Part shown: positions 8,898-18,812 of the stretch, piece by piece
Layout of the letters: each line of letters opens with the position of its first letter
Numbering within the stretch: position 1 is the first letter of the stretch
Assembly (NCBI GenBank): GCA_016722945.1
Contig: JAEQMT010000010.1
Span: 62,001-126,000 of the forward strand
DNA: 64,000 nt
DNA from: Desulfofustis sp. PB-SRB1
GTDB taxonomy: Bacteria; Desulfobacterota; Desulfobulbia; Desulfobulbales; Desulfocapsaceae
Reading direction: 5' to 3'
Notes under the pieces: model-generated
Databases searched by the model: none
The model's input: the letters and a program-made list of their open reading frames with translations, nothing else
What the model was told of the DNA's origin: nothing
Program-made: the position numbers and the translations under genes

Positions 8898-9091
8898 CGG
8901 GATTCCTCGGGCCAGTCATCGTTGTCGAGAGGCACGGTCGGGTCTTCATGGAAGACAATATCTCCGCGTCCTGGAAGCGGGGCAACGAGCCAGCTTTGAT
9001 TTGATTCTACGGCTTCTTCCAGGGAGATTCTGTATTTGCGATGCTCTTTTGGCTGCAAGAGCATGCTCAGAGAGCAGGTTGTGCTGTTCAT
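8894..9091 (-). pseudogene. Truncated VapB-like antitoxin
   Basis: The C-terminal ~40 residues (WLVAPLPGRGDIVFHEDPT and LDNDDWPEESR) look like the toxin-binding tail of a type II antitoxin, and the gene overlaps the PIN toxin by ATGA. Residues encoded by about 9022-9091 instead lie antisense to a Y1 transposase remnant, so the DNA-binding N-terminus was probably lost when that sequence inserted. The open frame is therefore chimeric. Confidence 0.55.
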
Positions 9092-9402
9092 GCCTTAGTG
9101 TTGATGAACAATCACGTTCATCTTATTCTGACCCCCAAATACTCCAATAGTGCTGAAGACACCATGAAATGTCTGGGGCGACGATATGTCCAGTAGAAAG
9201 AGAGGAAGCTTACCGAGAGATATTTCGGAATGACCTGGAACCTAGCGAGATAGAAAAGATCAAAAAAGCCACAAACGGGAATTTCGCACTTGGAAGCGAA
9301 GGATTTTCAGAGGAGATACGCAGCAATCTGGGCCGCGGGGGTTCACCAGGCAAGGCTGGTAGTCTCTGAAAAATGAATGCCGATCAAAACATGGTATGCC
9401 CC
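9022..9402 (+). pseudogene. RAYT (REP-associated Y1 transposase) remnant, copy A
   Basis: Plus-strand translation gives HALVLMNNHVHLILTPKYSN, the HxH catalytic region of IS200-like REP-associated tyrosine transposases, then a stop and an internal deletion, then the conserved C-terminal KKATNGNFALGSEGF region and SPGKAG. The element ends in an AAAACATGGTATGCCCC sequence (to about 9402), related to the AAAACGTGGTCTGTCCC ends of other copies in this window. It is non-functional. Confidence 0.78.
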
Positions 9403-10630
9403 ATATTACTACTGTTCCATTTTTCTAGACGGTGTAAACAATGATCGGTCCGAGAAACGTCAGTAAAACATTGGAAATGGCATAGCTGACGGTATACCCA
9501 AGCACCGGAGCGCTACTCCGTGCAGCGTCAATAACACCATTGAGTGCAGGAGTGGAAGTAAGGTTTCCTGTTATTGCTCCACAAAGAATGACAGGGTTCA
9601 TCTTCAGGACAAAACGGCCATAGAGCAGCATGCCCATACAGGGAAAGAGAACCGCACAGATGCCGAGTGCCGGCATCATCAATCCATATTGCTGAATCTG
9701 GGCCAGAGCCTGTGGGCCTGTCTCAAGGCCGATGGAAACGATGAAAACCGCCAGTCCGAAATCACGCAGATATTGTGCTGTAGAGGCAGGAAGATTGCCA
9801 AAGGTGTGACGTTTGGCGCGGAGGAAGCCAAACATCAAACCAGAAATAAGACACCCGCCACCCGTACCAAGAGAAATAGGTACACCAGCAATATTGACAC
9901 TGGCCATGCCGATTATAACTCCGACGAGCAGGCCGACCCCCAGGTAGACGTAATCCACAGATTTTGACGGTACCAGAGAATAGCCAATCTCATCGGCTGC
10001 CCGCTTGACATCCTCGGCAGCACCAACCAGCCGAACAACATCGCCAACATGAAGCTCGCTCTGTGGATACAAGTTAAATTCCTGATCAAGGCGGGTAACC
10101 CGCGTTGCGTATACTCCATAGCGGTGCTTGAAATCAAGCATCATACGGGCCTGGGCGACCGTTTTTCCATGCAGGTCCGCTCGAGTGATAACGACATCGC
10201 GCTCTTCGTTGACAAAATTCATCAACTCCTGTTGGGTAGACTCATCTCCCAGGGCTCCACCAGCGGCAATGACATGTTCGAGCTTCCCTTGCAGTGCAAC
10301 CAGATAGCCCTGCCGCAGCAAGAGGCCCGGCGTTACCTCCAATAACTTTCCCCTGCGGGCTACTCGATTTACACGCACCTGGAAACGCGCCTCCAACTCA
10401 GCTACAGAGGTGTTAAATATCTCCACCGCGGATACTTCGTACACTCTTGCTCTGAGAATGCCAAATGACTCGAATTGCCCTGGCTGCCTCTTTTCACCAG
10501 TATCCCCGAGAGACTTTTCCAGTTCTTTTGCCTCCTTTTGCAGATCAATCCTGAGCAGCTTTGGTGCAATCCATCCAGCGAAAAAGATTACACTCATCAT
10601 GCCAAACAGATAGGATAGCGCATAGGTTAC

Positions 10631-12160
10631 CCCTACAACGAAACTTATATTGACGTCATAGCCACAATATGTAACACTGCGCAACATAACCCAAACCATG
10701 GAGGTGGGCCTATGTTGCCGTCAATTCGATCCGTTGAGCACACGTACGAAATACCGAAATTCTCGATCACCACAAAAGACATTGATGGTTTTTATTCCGA
10801 ACTTGAAGGGTATCATGAGGTTTTTGCCGACTGTTTCCACCGGAGTGAGTCGCGGGGCCATTTTTTTAAGTACATGGCCGGCCAATTCAGTGAGCTTGAA
10901 AGGAAGTCGATTGAACCGATTGCCGTTAATATCAAAGGCGGAAATGTTAGAGCAATGCAGCGGTTTATCAGTGACGCGGAATGGGATGAGGATAAAATAA
11001 GCCGCAAGTATCGTACTTTGGTTAATGATGATATGGGTGATCCAAACGGCATTCTCATTTTCGATGAATCTGGTTTTGTCAAAAAAGGATCCGACTCGAT
11101 CGGTGTAGCCAGACAATACTGCGGCACCATTGGAAAGGTGGATAATTGTCAGGTCGGTGTATTCGCGGCGTATGCCTCCCCCCAGGGGTACGCCCTGATT
11201 GACAAGCGGCTTTTCATTCCAGAGAAATGGTTCACCAAAGACTATGCCGCAAAACGGGAAAAATGCGCTTTACCCGAAAATATCAAGTTCAAAACCAAAC
11301 CGCAACTGGCGGTTGAGATGTTTACTGCAATTCGAGACGAGGGGATACTTCCATTCAAATACATTGCCACCGACAGCCTGTATGGCTCAAGCCCCGAATT
11401 TATCAATGCGGTTGATCGGCTTCCCGGGGTCACCTATTTTGTATCCATGGCCAGTGACACCCGTTGTTGGCTGAAAAGACCCGTCGTCAGGGAAAAGACA
11501 TACAAATACAAGGGCACGGTCAAAACCAGGAGAATTCTGGAAGATACATCAAAGACCCCCATTGCGTTCATCGATCTTGCCAAAAGCATCAATGATTTCT
11601 TCTGGTACAGGCGAAAGGTCTCCGAAGGCACCAAAGGCCCTATTATGTATGAATTCACTAAGCGCCGGGTTGTATTGTCAAAAGATGGATTGCCGGAAAA
11701 GGAAGTGTGGTTGGTCATCAAGCGAACGCTCGGCCCCAAGCCGGAATATTCGTTTTTTATCAGCAACGCCCCGGTCAGCACTCGCCTTGCAAAGTTTGTC
11801 TGGCTGAGCGGAGTGCGGTGGGCTATTGAGCAATGCTTTGAAGAAACGAAAACAGAGCTGGGGATGGACCACTATGAAGTTCGTAAATATTCCGGCTGGA
11901 ATCATCATATTCTGACATGTATGCTGGGGCATTTTTTCCTCTGGCACCTCAAGATACGGTTGGGGGAAAAAAACGCCGTCTATTACTCTGTCGCAGCTTA
12001 GGATGTTGATTGAAACGGTTCTGCCAATCGCCCACTATGACGCCATGACAATGTTGGCGCTGATTGAGAGCGTGCAGGTTAAGAATCACAGAGCGTATCT
12101 TTCGCATCGAAGACGACGCCTGCGATCATTAAATGATTTTAAATAACTTTCGTTGTAGGG
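10631..12160 (+). mobile_element. IS701-family insertion sequence
   Basis: A 1530-bp element with terminal inverted repeats CCCTACAACGAAACTTAT (left) and CCCTACAACGAAAGTTAT (right, reverse complement). It is flanked by the 4-bp direct duplication TTAC at 10627-10630 and 12161-12164. A 4-bp duplication is normal for IS701-type elements. It carries a single transposase gene and looks complete and recent, since joining the flanks recovers the target gene exactly. Confidence 0.92.
10712..12001 (+). CDS. IS701-family DDE transposase
   Basis: A 429-residue DDE transposase. The conserved IFDESGFVKKGSDSIGVARQ block gives the first catalytic Asp, IATDSLYG the second, and WAIEQCFEETKTELG the Glu region with the family's C-terminal pattern. 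A GGAGGTGGG ribosome binding site precedes the ATG. It reads opposite to the interrupted transporter gene. The frame is full length and may be active. Confidence 0.92.
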   Translation: MLPSIRSVEHTYEIPKFSITTKDIDGFYSELEGYHEVFADCFHRSESRGHFFKYMAGQFSELERKSIEPIAVNIKGGNVRAMQRFISDAEWDEDKISRKYRTLVNDDMGDPNGILIFDESGFVKKGSDSIGVARQYCGTIGKVDNCQVGVFAAYASPQGYALIDKRLFIPEKWFTKDYAAKREKCALPENIKFKTKPQLAVEMFTAIRDEGILPFKYIATDSLYGSSPEFINAVDRLPGVTYFVSMASDTRCWLKRPVVREKTYKYKGTVKTRRILEDTSKTPIAFIDLAKSINDFFWYRRKVSEGTKGPIMYEFTKRRVVLSKDGLPEKEVWLVIKRTLGPKPEYSFFISNAPVSTRLAKFVWLSGVRWAIEQCFEETKTELGMDHYEVRKYSGWNHHILTCMLGHFFLWHLKIRLGEKNAVYYSVAA

Positions 12161-12866
12161 TTACGCCGATATTTGCTTCGAGGGATTTCAATACATCAGG
12201 GGCAAGTCCCAATCGTTGCAAAGCTTCACTGGCGGTTCCTATACACGCTGATTCAGTAAGCGCACCAGCAAGCAACCCGACTGCCGTTCCCTTATCAAGA
12301 TGGAAAATTTTTGCCGTTACATAAACAAAAAGAAACACCAAGGCACATGAGACAAGTGCCAAATGCAACTGGCTGAGCATTTTTCGATTCAGACTTGCGA
12401 AGAACTGCGGTCCACTGACATAGCCAGTCGCATAGATGAAAAGGGCAAACATCATTGATTTTACTACCGGATCAACGGGAACACCAACCTGCCCGATAAT
12501 GACTGCAGCCACCAGGCAGCCTGACATACCGCCAAGTTCAAATCTGCCGATTTTGATTTTGCCGATCCAGAAGCCGATGGCGAGTGACAAGAAAAGAGGT
12601 ATCAAAGGATTAGTGTTTAAAACTTCTTTGAGAAAATTCATGGCGTATCAACCACATAGAAATTTTATTCGTAACTGTTCACCAACTTTTTTTTAGACCT
12701 TTTCGCCGACTAACCTGGACACTGAAATGCGACAAACCGAATATGGGATCGGTCGCCAATAGCGGACACCAAACCTTTATGCTATACTTCAATTTTTTTA
12801 GTCTGCTGTTCATAGACCGCGGATGACACGTGGCCCATTCGTTTCTGAACACCTTTGCCGGTTGCA

Positions 12867-13006
12867 GGGAACCTTGCAAACTGGTCTTTTCGCCCAATCT
12901 CATCGTTGCTTAAAAAAATTTTATCCTCGGAATATAAATCCGGCCTGCGGGAAAATTTTCCTCACGCCTTGATCTTGAACGAAAATTCTCATTTTTCAAG
13001 GCTCCC
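12867..13006. mobile_element. 141-bp MITE family, copy 2
   Basis: A 140-bp non-coding element with imperfect inverted ends: GGGAACCTTGCAAACTGG on the left and CATTTTTCAAGGCTCCC on the right. It matches three other copies (37229, 40427, 51579). No matching target duplication remains here (TGCA left, ATAT right), so this copy may have arisen by recombination. Its right end forms the last codons and stop of the sulP gene. Confidence 0.8.
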
Positions 13007-14644
13007 ATATGCCTTCAGGACATCGTTCAGGGTTTCAAAACTGGCGTCTTCACCTATCATTTTCAGCAAATCATAATGACTATCGTTTCTCACTGAGACC
13101 ATCGGTTGCGCAACAACCAGGCGTACATCTTTTTCCTTGAGCGTCTGACACAAGGCGCGAAGAGTTTCGGCGGCTGAATAGTCAATATCGTCAACCGATG
13201 AAGCATCAATGCAGAACCACCGCAGAGGGGGTTCTGCCTGATTGACCAGGGTTGTCACTTCCTGTGAAAGCTGCTGTGAATTGGCAAAGTACATGCTGTG
13301 GGTAAAACGATAGATGACGAGTCCCGGTTCCGCCTGCACCTGGCTCTCCAGGGTGTTTGGCTGGAAAATGCCACCTGCGCCAGGAGCCAGCAGCAGATTC
13401 GTCGGATGATATCCCCTTCGGGTGTGGTCTATGAGTGACAGGACGATTGCAACCACAATGCCCTGCTCCACGCCCACGAAGACCACCATCAACAGCGTTA
13501 TCACTGCCACCCAGAACTCTGAGCGGCGTTGATGGTATATCTTCTTCAGGCCCTTGAGGTCGATCAGGTCGATGCCAATAAGAAAAACCACGGCCGACAG
13601 CACAGCCTCAGGCATATACGCTAGAGGAGCGGTAAAAAAAAGCAGCACCAGCAAAACGATGGCAGCAGTAAAAAGCAGGGAGAGCTGGGAGCGTCCGCCC
13701 GCACTGTCCACCATCTGGGTCTTGGTGGGGCTGCCATTAACCACAAAGGTCCCGGTCATGGCAGCGCCGATATTTGCCAGACCAAGGCCAACCAGGTCGT
13801 TGTTCTCGCTGAATTCTTCATTATAGCGCGCCGCATAGGCTCTTGAGGTCGCAGCGCTCTGGGCCAGTACCACCACAAACATGGCAAAGGCGGTTGGCAG
13901 AAGTTGAACTATCGTATCCCAGTGTACATCAACCCACGGCAGGCTGATCTGGGGGAGGCCGCTCGGTACATTGCCGAGCAGATGCATGTGGGTTCCCAGA
14001 TCGAGGCCCCAGCTGGCCAGAATTGCGCCAAAAACAGCAATCAATGCTCCGGGTATTTTCTTCGATAGTTTCCTGGCGCCTATCATGACCATCAACACTG
14101 CAACAGAGGTCGCCAGGGCATACCCATTGACTTCATTCAGCTGTTGCAGGTCACTGACTATCTTTTGAAAGGTACCGTGTCCGCCACCTTTGAGGCCAAG
14201 CATGCCCGAGATCTGGCCGGCAGCGACCTGAATGCCGACCCCGGTGAGAAACCCTACCAGCACGGTTCGCGAGAGAAAATCCGCCATAAAGCCCAGACCG
14301 ACCAGGCGGGCCAGAATGAGAAAAGCCGCAACCATGAACGCCAATACTCCTGCCAGGGCCAGGTAGTGTTCCGAGCCTGTTGCGGCAAGACCGACCAGAC
14401 CAGAGGCAAGAATAGCCGCGGTCGCGGAATCTGCGCCTACCACCAGATGACGCGAAGAGCCGAAAAGTCCAAACATGACCATCGGGACAAGCATGGTGTA
14501 TAGGCCGGTTATAACAGGAGTGCCTGAAATTTTGGTGTAACCCATTACTTCCGGAATTGCCAGGGAAGCCAGCGTGAGTCCCGCGATCAACTCAGCGGGA
14601 ATCCGTTTGACATCAATTGGTAAAATTCCTTGCAAGGCTTGCAT
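12989..14644 (-). CDS. SulP-family anion transporter with STAS domain
   Basis: A sulfate/bicarbonate-type permease of about 551 residues. Around 10-12 hydrophobic segments begin right after PIDVKRIPAELIAGLTLASL, the usual SulP entry motif, and a C-terminal STAS domain occupies roughly the last 110 residues. The frame is open to a GTG at 14725; the ATG at 14644 is preferred because the extra 27 residues are not family-like. The C-terminal GSLEK and the stop codon are supplied by the MITE end. Sulfate, bicarbonate or another anion could be the substrate. Confidence 0.85.
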   Translation of the reverse strand: MQALQGILPIDVKRIPAELIAGLTLASLAIPEVMGYTKISGTPVITGLYTMLVPMVMFGLFGSSRHLVVGADSATAAILASGLVGLAATGSEHYLALAGVLAFMVAAFLILARLVGLGFMADFLSRTVLVGFLTGVGIQVAAGQISGMLGLKGGGHGTFQKIVSDLQQLNEVNGYALATSVAVLMVMIGARKLSKKIPGALIAVFGAILASWGLDLGTHMHLLGNVPSGLPQISLPWVDVHWDTIVQLLPTAFAMFVVVLAQSAATSRAYAARYNEEFSENNDLVGLGLANIGAAMTGTFVVNGSPTKTQMVDSAGGRSQLSLLFTAAIVLLVLLFFTAPLAYMPEAVLSAVVFLIGIDLIDLKGLKKIYHQRRSEFWVAVITLLMVVFVGVEQGIVVAIVLSLIDHTRRGYHPTNLLLAPGAGGIFQPNTLESQVQAEPGLVIYRFTHSMYFANSQQLSQEVTTLVNQAEPPLRWFCIDASSVDDIDYSAAETLRALCQTLKEKDVRLVVAQPMVSVRNDSHYDLLKMIGEDASFETLNDVLKAYGSLEK

Positions 14645-14877
14645 CTGTTCGCCTGGGATTGCTGTTTTCTGGGATGGTCTCGGGTTTTTGGGTTGTCTGG
14701 CTTTCACGTGGGGGGGAACTACCACTGGGGCGGAGTGTCATGACAACCGGGAAAAGCTCAAGAGCTGCCTCCTCCCTCCAATTCATACCTGGCATAAAAG
14801 TCTCAAAATAACGTTGTAAAGACTTTGCATTTTCTTACCTTCCTTCCTGGGCTATGCTCGATCAAAGAGTTCTCCGA

Positions 14878-15289
14878 TGCGTAACCTGAAACCGGATTTG
14901 TTTCCTGCCGAAAATGACCGGCAAGAACTCGACAGAATCAGTCGAAGCCCAACGGAGCCGGCAAGTCGTGTACAGCGAACCACTATTGTTCTGATCTATG
15001 CCAGCGGAAGCGGCATTATGTCAATTACAATTAGTTAAGGGTTACCCGGCCGCTGGTATACCGAGCAATTGATAAAGCAGTGGCCTTTGGTCATCTGGCC
15101 TCGCTTAACGATATTCAGCCCTCCTACAGGGGCTCTACCATTGACGATGCCGCCAAGAGCTGGATTATGTCGTTGGCCTGTCAGCGGCCGAGCGAACGTG
15201 GCTGTGCAGTCGAAACCTGGACCTTCAGCACTTTTGTCACGCATATCAGGACTGAGGTGGACCCCATGTCCAGGACAAATTTTGCCTGA
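14878..15289 (+). pseudogene. IS630-family transposase N-terminal remnant
   Basis: The first frame (ATG 14878) encodes a helix-turn-helix start with RISRSPTEPASRVQRTTIVL. After a frameshift near 15030 the second frame continues RPLVYRAIDKAVAFGHLASL and WIMSLACQRPSERGCAVETW, characteristic of the N-terminal DNA-binding part of IS630-type transposases. The DDE domain is absent. The remaining DNA between 14645 and 15597 holds no other supported gene. Confidence 0.72.
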
Positions 15290-15317
15290 ATTTAAGTTGT
15301 TTTCCTTGCTTTTATTC

Positions 15318-15429
15318 GCAGCTGATTATCGCTGCCCTATTTTCTCTGACCGGCAGCGTTTCGGTGAAGGCGAAGCGGAACCGAAACGCTGCCTGTAACT
15401 CTCTCGCTGAAATGGGCAGCTATAGCAGC
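15318..15429. repeat. Nested long palindrome
   Basis: A perfect 14-bp inverted repeat (GGCAGCGTTTCGGT at 15352-15365 and its complement at 15380-15393) is nested inside a looser outer pair (CTGATTATCGCTGCCCTATTTT against GAAATGGGCAGCTATAGCAG). The whole 112-bp stretch can form one long hairpin. It lies just downstream of the IS630 remnant and the convergent end of the nuclease gene. It may be a repeat unit or terminator; no coding capacity. Confidence 0.65.
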
Positions 15430-15597
15430 ACCCCTGTGTGTCCCCTTTTGGTAAACTAACTTCAATGAAGGGTTGCCGAGGGTGCCGAAACAGTGATCGT
15501 TGCTGCAGACGAACTGCCGCCGTTACTACCTGAGCGCTGCGCGCCGGCCTGCCATACCTGGAGGACCTGCCCTTAACATAGGATGCGAGCCGAAGCG

Positions 15598-17175
15598 CTA
15601 CACCTCAACACTCTGGCCGTGATACGGTACTGTCACGTTGAATCCCCTGCCGCTAAGATACCTGGCAAAGCTCTGGCTCTGTTCCTCTTCGCCATGGACC
15701 AGGGCAATTTTTTTGATTTTCAGGTTTGACTCCTCAACCACCCTGGTCATTTCATTTCGATCACCGTGGGCGCTGAAACCGCCAAGAGTTTTTACCCGCG
15801 CCAACAGGGGGTACTCCTTGTTGTAGAAGCGCACCATGGGGGGAAGACCCTTTCTGCCCGCGGCGGCATATTGGGCACCTTTTTCCTGTAACAAGCGGCC
15901 AAAGGTGTGCTGCCCCATGTACCCGACAATCAGCACCGTATTGCGCGGGTTGTGGATTTTATGACGTAAGTGGTGCAGAACCCTGCCGCCCTCGCACATG
16001 CCCGAACCGGCCAGTACGATGTGGGACCGCTGATCGCGATTCAGCGCCATTGACTCTTCGACGCTCTGGACAAACTTCAGCTGGTTGAAGTCAAAAGGAT
16101 TCAACCCCCTGCTGAGAAAGGCCTGATGAGTCTCCTGATCGTATGTCTCGGGGTGCTCGCCGAAGACATGGGTGATCTTGGTGGCCAGCGGGCTGTCCAC
16201 GTAGACCGGCATTGGCGGGAGTTCACCGTTGAGGAAGAGTTCATGGAGAAAATAGATGAGCTCCTGGGTCCTGCCGTAGGCAAACGCGGGGATGATCGCC
16301 GAGCCGCCGCGCGCAAACGTCTCCAGAAGAGCTTCTTTCAACAGAGGTTTCATGTCAATTACCGGCTCGTGCAGCCGGTCCCCGTAGGTGCTCTCCATGA
16401 TCATCAGGTCAATTTCGCGGTGCTCTTCAGCAAATACAAGGGTGGGATCCTTGATAATCGGTTTGCCAAAGCGTCCCAGATCCCCGGAATAGAGCACCGT
16501 TTTTGTCTTGCCTTCTCCGCGGTACTGGATGATCGACATGGCCGAACCGAGAATGTGTCCGGCGGGGTAGAGGGTGCAGCTCAGATCCCGGCCAATGGTA
16601 ACCGTCTCATTGAGGGGTATCCCCTGAAAAAAGGAGAGGGACTCGGCGGCTTCGGCGGAGGTGTAGAGCGGGCTTATGATCTGCAGGTTCTGTTCGATCA
16701 GCAGGGCGTCAATAACCTCATTGCGCAGGTCATGATCACCTGATTTCAGCAGGGCCTTAATTTCACTGACCTGCGATTTGCTGAGGGAGCTTGTGGTGCC
16801 ACCGGTTTTGAGCCTGGCCAGAAAGGTCTTGGCGGTTTTGTAGTTGAGATACGAGGCATCACCTTCCTGTATTTTGGCGGAATCGAGCAACAAATACTCG
16901 CAGGCATGGGCGGTAGCCCGGGTGGCGAAGATCGTGCCGCTGAACCCGTTTTTTACCAGCATGGGGATGCGGCCGGAATGGTCGATATGGGCATGGGAGA
17001 GAACCATGTTGGTCAAAACTCTCGGATCGACGGCAAAAGCCCTGTTCTTTACCTCGGCTTCTTTTCGTTTTCCCTGAAACATCCCGCAGTCCAGCAGGAT
17101 AATGTCATCATCGGTTGAAATGGTGTGAAATGACCCGGTAACCTCGCGGGTAGCACCATGAAATGTTACATGCAT
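15598..17175 (-). CDS. MBL-fold beta-CASP RNA-processing nuclease
   Basis: A 525-residue metallo-beta-lactamase protein of the CPSF73/RNase J-like beta-CASP group. The zinc motif SHAHIDHSG and the DCGMFQG entry motif are in the first 80 residues; later come SGMCEGGRVLHHLRHK and GFSAHGDRNEM, the beta-CASP motifs. The start is set at 17175, 5 nt after a GGGAG site (17178 is an alternative ATG); the longer open frame to 17412 has non-family sequence. It has an insert around residues 90-160 between zinc motifs. RNA substrate is unknown. Confidence 0.87.
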   Translation of the reverse strand: MHVTFHGATREVTGSFHTISTDDDIILLDCGMFQGKRKEAEVKNRAFAVDPRVLTNMVLSHAHIDHSGRIPMLVKNGFSGTIFATRATAHACEYLLLDSAKIQEGDASYLNYKTAKTFLARLKTGGTTSSLSKSQVSEIKALLKSGDHDLRNEVIDALLIEQNLQIISPLYTSAEAAESLSFFQGIPLNETVTIGRDLSCTLYPAGHILGSAMSIIQYRGEGKTKTVLYSGDLGRFGKPIIKDPTLVFAEEHREIDLMIMESTYGDRLHEPVIDMKPLLKEALLETFARGGSAIIPAFAYGRTQELIYFLHELFLNGELPPMPVYVDSPLATKITHVFGEHPETYDQETHQAFLSRGLNPFDFNQLKFVQSVEESMALNRDQRSHIVLAGSGMCEGGRVLHHLRHKIHNPRNTVLIVGYMGQHTFGRLLQEKGAQYAAAGRKGLPPMVRFYNKEYPLLARVKTLGGFSAHGDRNEMTRVVEESNLKIKKIALVHGEEEQSQSFARYLSGRGFNVTVPYHGQSVEV

Positions 17176-17348
17176 CATCGCTCCCTGGTAAAAGTTTCCA
17201 CCCTCTGTCTGCTGGAGTGCTCTGCCGCCGGAGCTGGTATGATAACGGACAACGGCCTGTTTCTCAAGGTTCCATAACTGCCGGTTTGTCGACGAGCGGG
17301 GGGGCGACAGCGGCCGCCGGGCCGTCCCGGCGGCGCCACGACGGAAGG

Positions 17349-17665
17349 CATCTGCGTTAGTACGCAGCAAATACCGCCACCTCCCGGGTGCCCGCTGTTT
17401 TTGGCGGCCCATCGCAGCATGTTTTTTCGAGTTTATCAGGTTGTACCGATAGGCGGCTTGCGGCGGTGATTGTTTGAGCTATCGATGGCGATCGACAGGG
17501 CCGAGAAAAAATCCGCTTGCTGGTCAGCTCTGCTTGACAGGACGCCGATAAAGTTGATAGAGGTAGAACCGTCGGATTTACGGTGATACCTGTCGGCGAA
17601 CGGCGGTGCTTCCTTGACGCGGTCGTTGGTCAACTTTTCGGCCTGGGCAGTCAGTGGCGGGGCAG
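17349..17665. repeat. 317-bp direct repeat, left copy
   Basis: This segment recurs at 23529-23847 in the same orientation with about 90 percent identity by eye. It starts with a TGCGTTAGTACGCA mini-palindrome. The minus strand contains a short open segment (FADRYHRKSDGSTSINFIG, SSRADQQADFFSAL) shared by both copies, whose family I do not recognise. The two copies bracket the phnDCEE operon and the genes to 23.3 kb. Confidence 0.8.
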
Positions 17666-17720
17666 CAGTTGTTGGCAGGGGGAGGCAGTATGAGACATAA
17701 CCATTAGCGAGAGGAGAAGA

Positions 17721-18731
17721 ATGAAAAATCGTATCGTGTACCTGGTACTGCTGGCGGTGTCGGCCATCTTGGCAACGGGGACGGCATGGGGAGCTGACGA
17801 ATGCAAGAATCGGGGTACCCTCGATGAGATGTACTGCGACGAGAACATGGATCTGGTTGCCGATCCGCCCACGGATCCCAATGATTGGAAGGATCCCGGG
17901 ACCCTGGTATTTACCTACACTCCGGTCGAGGATCCGGCGGTCTACAAGGACGCGTTTGCCGATTTTCAGAGGTATCTTTCCGAGAAAACCGGCAAAGAAG
18001 TGATCTATTACACCGTTCAGTCCAACGCCGCCGAGGTTGAGGCCATGCGTTCCGGTCGGCTGCATATCGCCGGATTCTCCACCGGACCGACCGGTTTTGC
18101 GGTCAATCTTGCCGGCTATGTGCCGATTGCGGTGAAGGGCACGGAAGAGGGCTTTCAGGGCTACAATCTCATTGTCGTGGTCAAGAAAGACAGCGATATC
18201 AATGAGCTGACCGATATCAAGGGCAAGCGAGTGGCCCACACCTCGGCCTCATCCAACTCCGGCAATCTTGCCCCGCGAGCCATTTTCCCGCAGCATGGGG
18301 TGGTTCCCGGCGAGGACTACGAGGTGCTCTATTCCGGCAAACACGATCAGTCGATCCTTGGCGTGGATCATGGCGACTACGACGCCGCGCCGGTCGCCTC
18401 GGATGTGTTCTATCGCATGGCGGAAGCAGGTCGAATCAACGGTGACGACTTCAAGATCGTCTTTACCAGTCCCCGTTTTCCGACCTCTTCCTTTGGCTAT
18501 GCCCACAATCTTTCCCCGGAACTGGCCAAAACCATTGTCGATGCCTTTTATTCCTACCGCTTTACGCCCGAGATGCAGGAGACCTTCGGCGGTGCCGACC
18601 GCTTTTTCCCGGTTACCTACGAAAAGGACTGGAAGGTCATCCGTGATATCGCCGCCTCCACCGGAACCTCATACAACCAGGCCGGTCTGAAGAAGATGGC
18701 GGAAAAAGAAGCGGCCAGTAAAAAGCAGTAG
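17721..18731 (+). CDS. phnD: Phosphate/phosphonate ABC transporter binding protein
   Basis: A 336-residue exported solute-binding protein: signal peptide ending near TAWG-ADEC, then a type II periplasmic fold with ADFQRYLSEKTGKEV and the GKRVAHTSASSNSGNLAPRA ligand-binding loop (Ser/Thr/Asn cluster) typical of PhnD/PtxB. Its mature N-terminus has an unusual Cys-containing 35-residue extension before the domain. An AGGAG site precedes the ATG. It is first in a phnD-phnC-phnE-phnE operon. Phosphonate, phosphite or phosphate are all possible; no C-P lyase or phosphite dehydrogenase gene is in the window. Confidence 0.88.
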   Translation: MKNRIVYLVLLAVSAILATGTAWGADECKNRGTLDEMYCDENMDLVADPPTDPNDWKDPGTLVFTYTPVEDPAVYKDAFADFQRYLSEKTGKEVIYYTVQSNAAEVEAMRSGRLHIAGFSTGPTGFAVNLAGYVPIAVKGTEEGFQGYNLIVVVKKDSDINELTDIKGKRVAHTSASSNSGNLAPRAIFPQHGVVPGEDYEVLYSGKHDQSILGVDHGDYDAAPVASDVFYRMAEAGRINGDDFKIVFTSPRFPTSSFGYAHNLSPELAKTIVDAFYSYRFTPEMQETFGGADRFFPVTYEKDWKVIRDIAASTGTSYNQAGLKKMAEKEAASKKQ

Positions 18732-18812
18732 CACTCTCACTCTGAGCAGTCGGGGAGCGGCTTTTGTCAGTACGCCGCTCCTCCGATCGCCCAACCCACA
18801 GCAGTTGCGGCG

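Larger units (their letters stand above)
9425..12641 (-). pseudogene. AspT/YidE-family transporter gene interrupted by an IS
   Basis: The gene begins at 12641 with a hydrophobic 160-residue N-terminal half ending SLEANIGV, stops at the IS boundary (12161), and resumes at 10630 with TYALSYLFGMMSVIFF to the stop at 9425. Removing 10631-12160 and one copy of the TTAC target duplication restores one 1683-bp frame (560 aa). That is the size of aspartate:alanine exchanger/YidE-YbjL transporters: two membrane halves around two TrkA-C (RCK-C) regulatory domains. The IS places a stop in the frame, so the intact transporter is not made. The 3' part could still be translated from an internal start, but it lacks the first membrane half. 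Confidence 0.9.

Noticed and set aside
12642-12866. Short minus-strand frame with a faint transposase look downstream of SulP
   Set aside because: Too short and degenerate to assign; no conserved motif.
17436-18239. 267-codon minus-strand frame overlapping phnD
   Set aside because: Most is antisense to phnD; only its last 65 codons are in the 317-bp repeat, and the joined frame is accidental.
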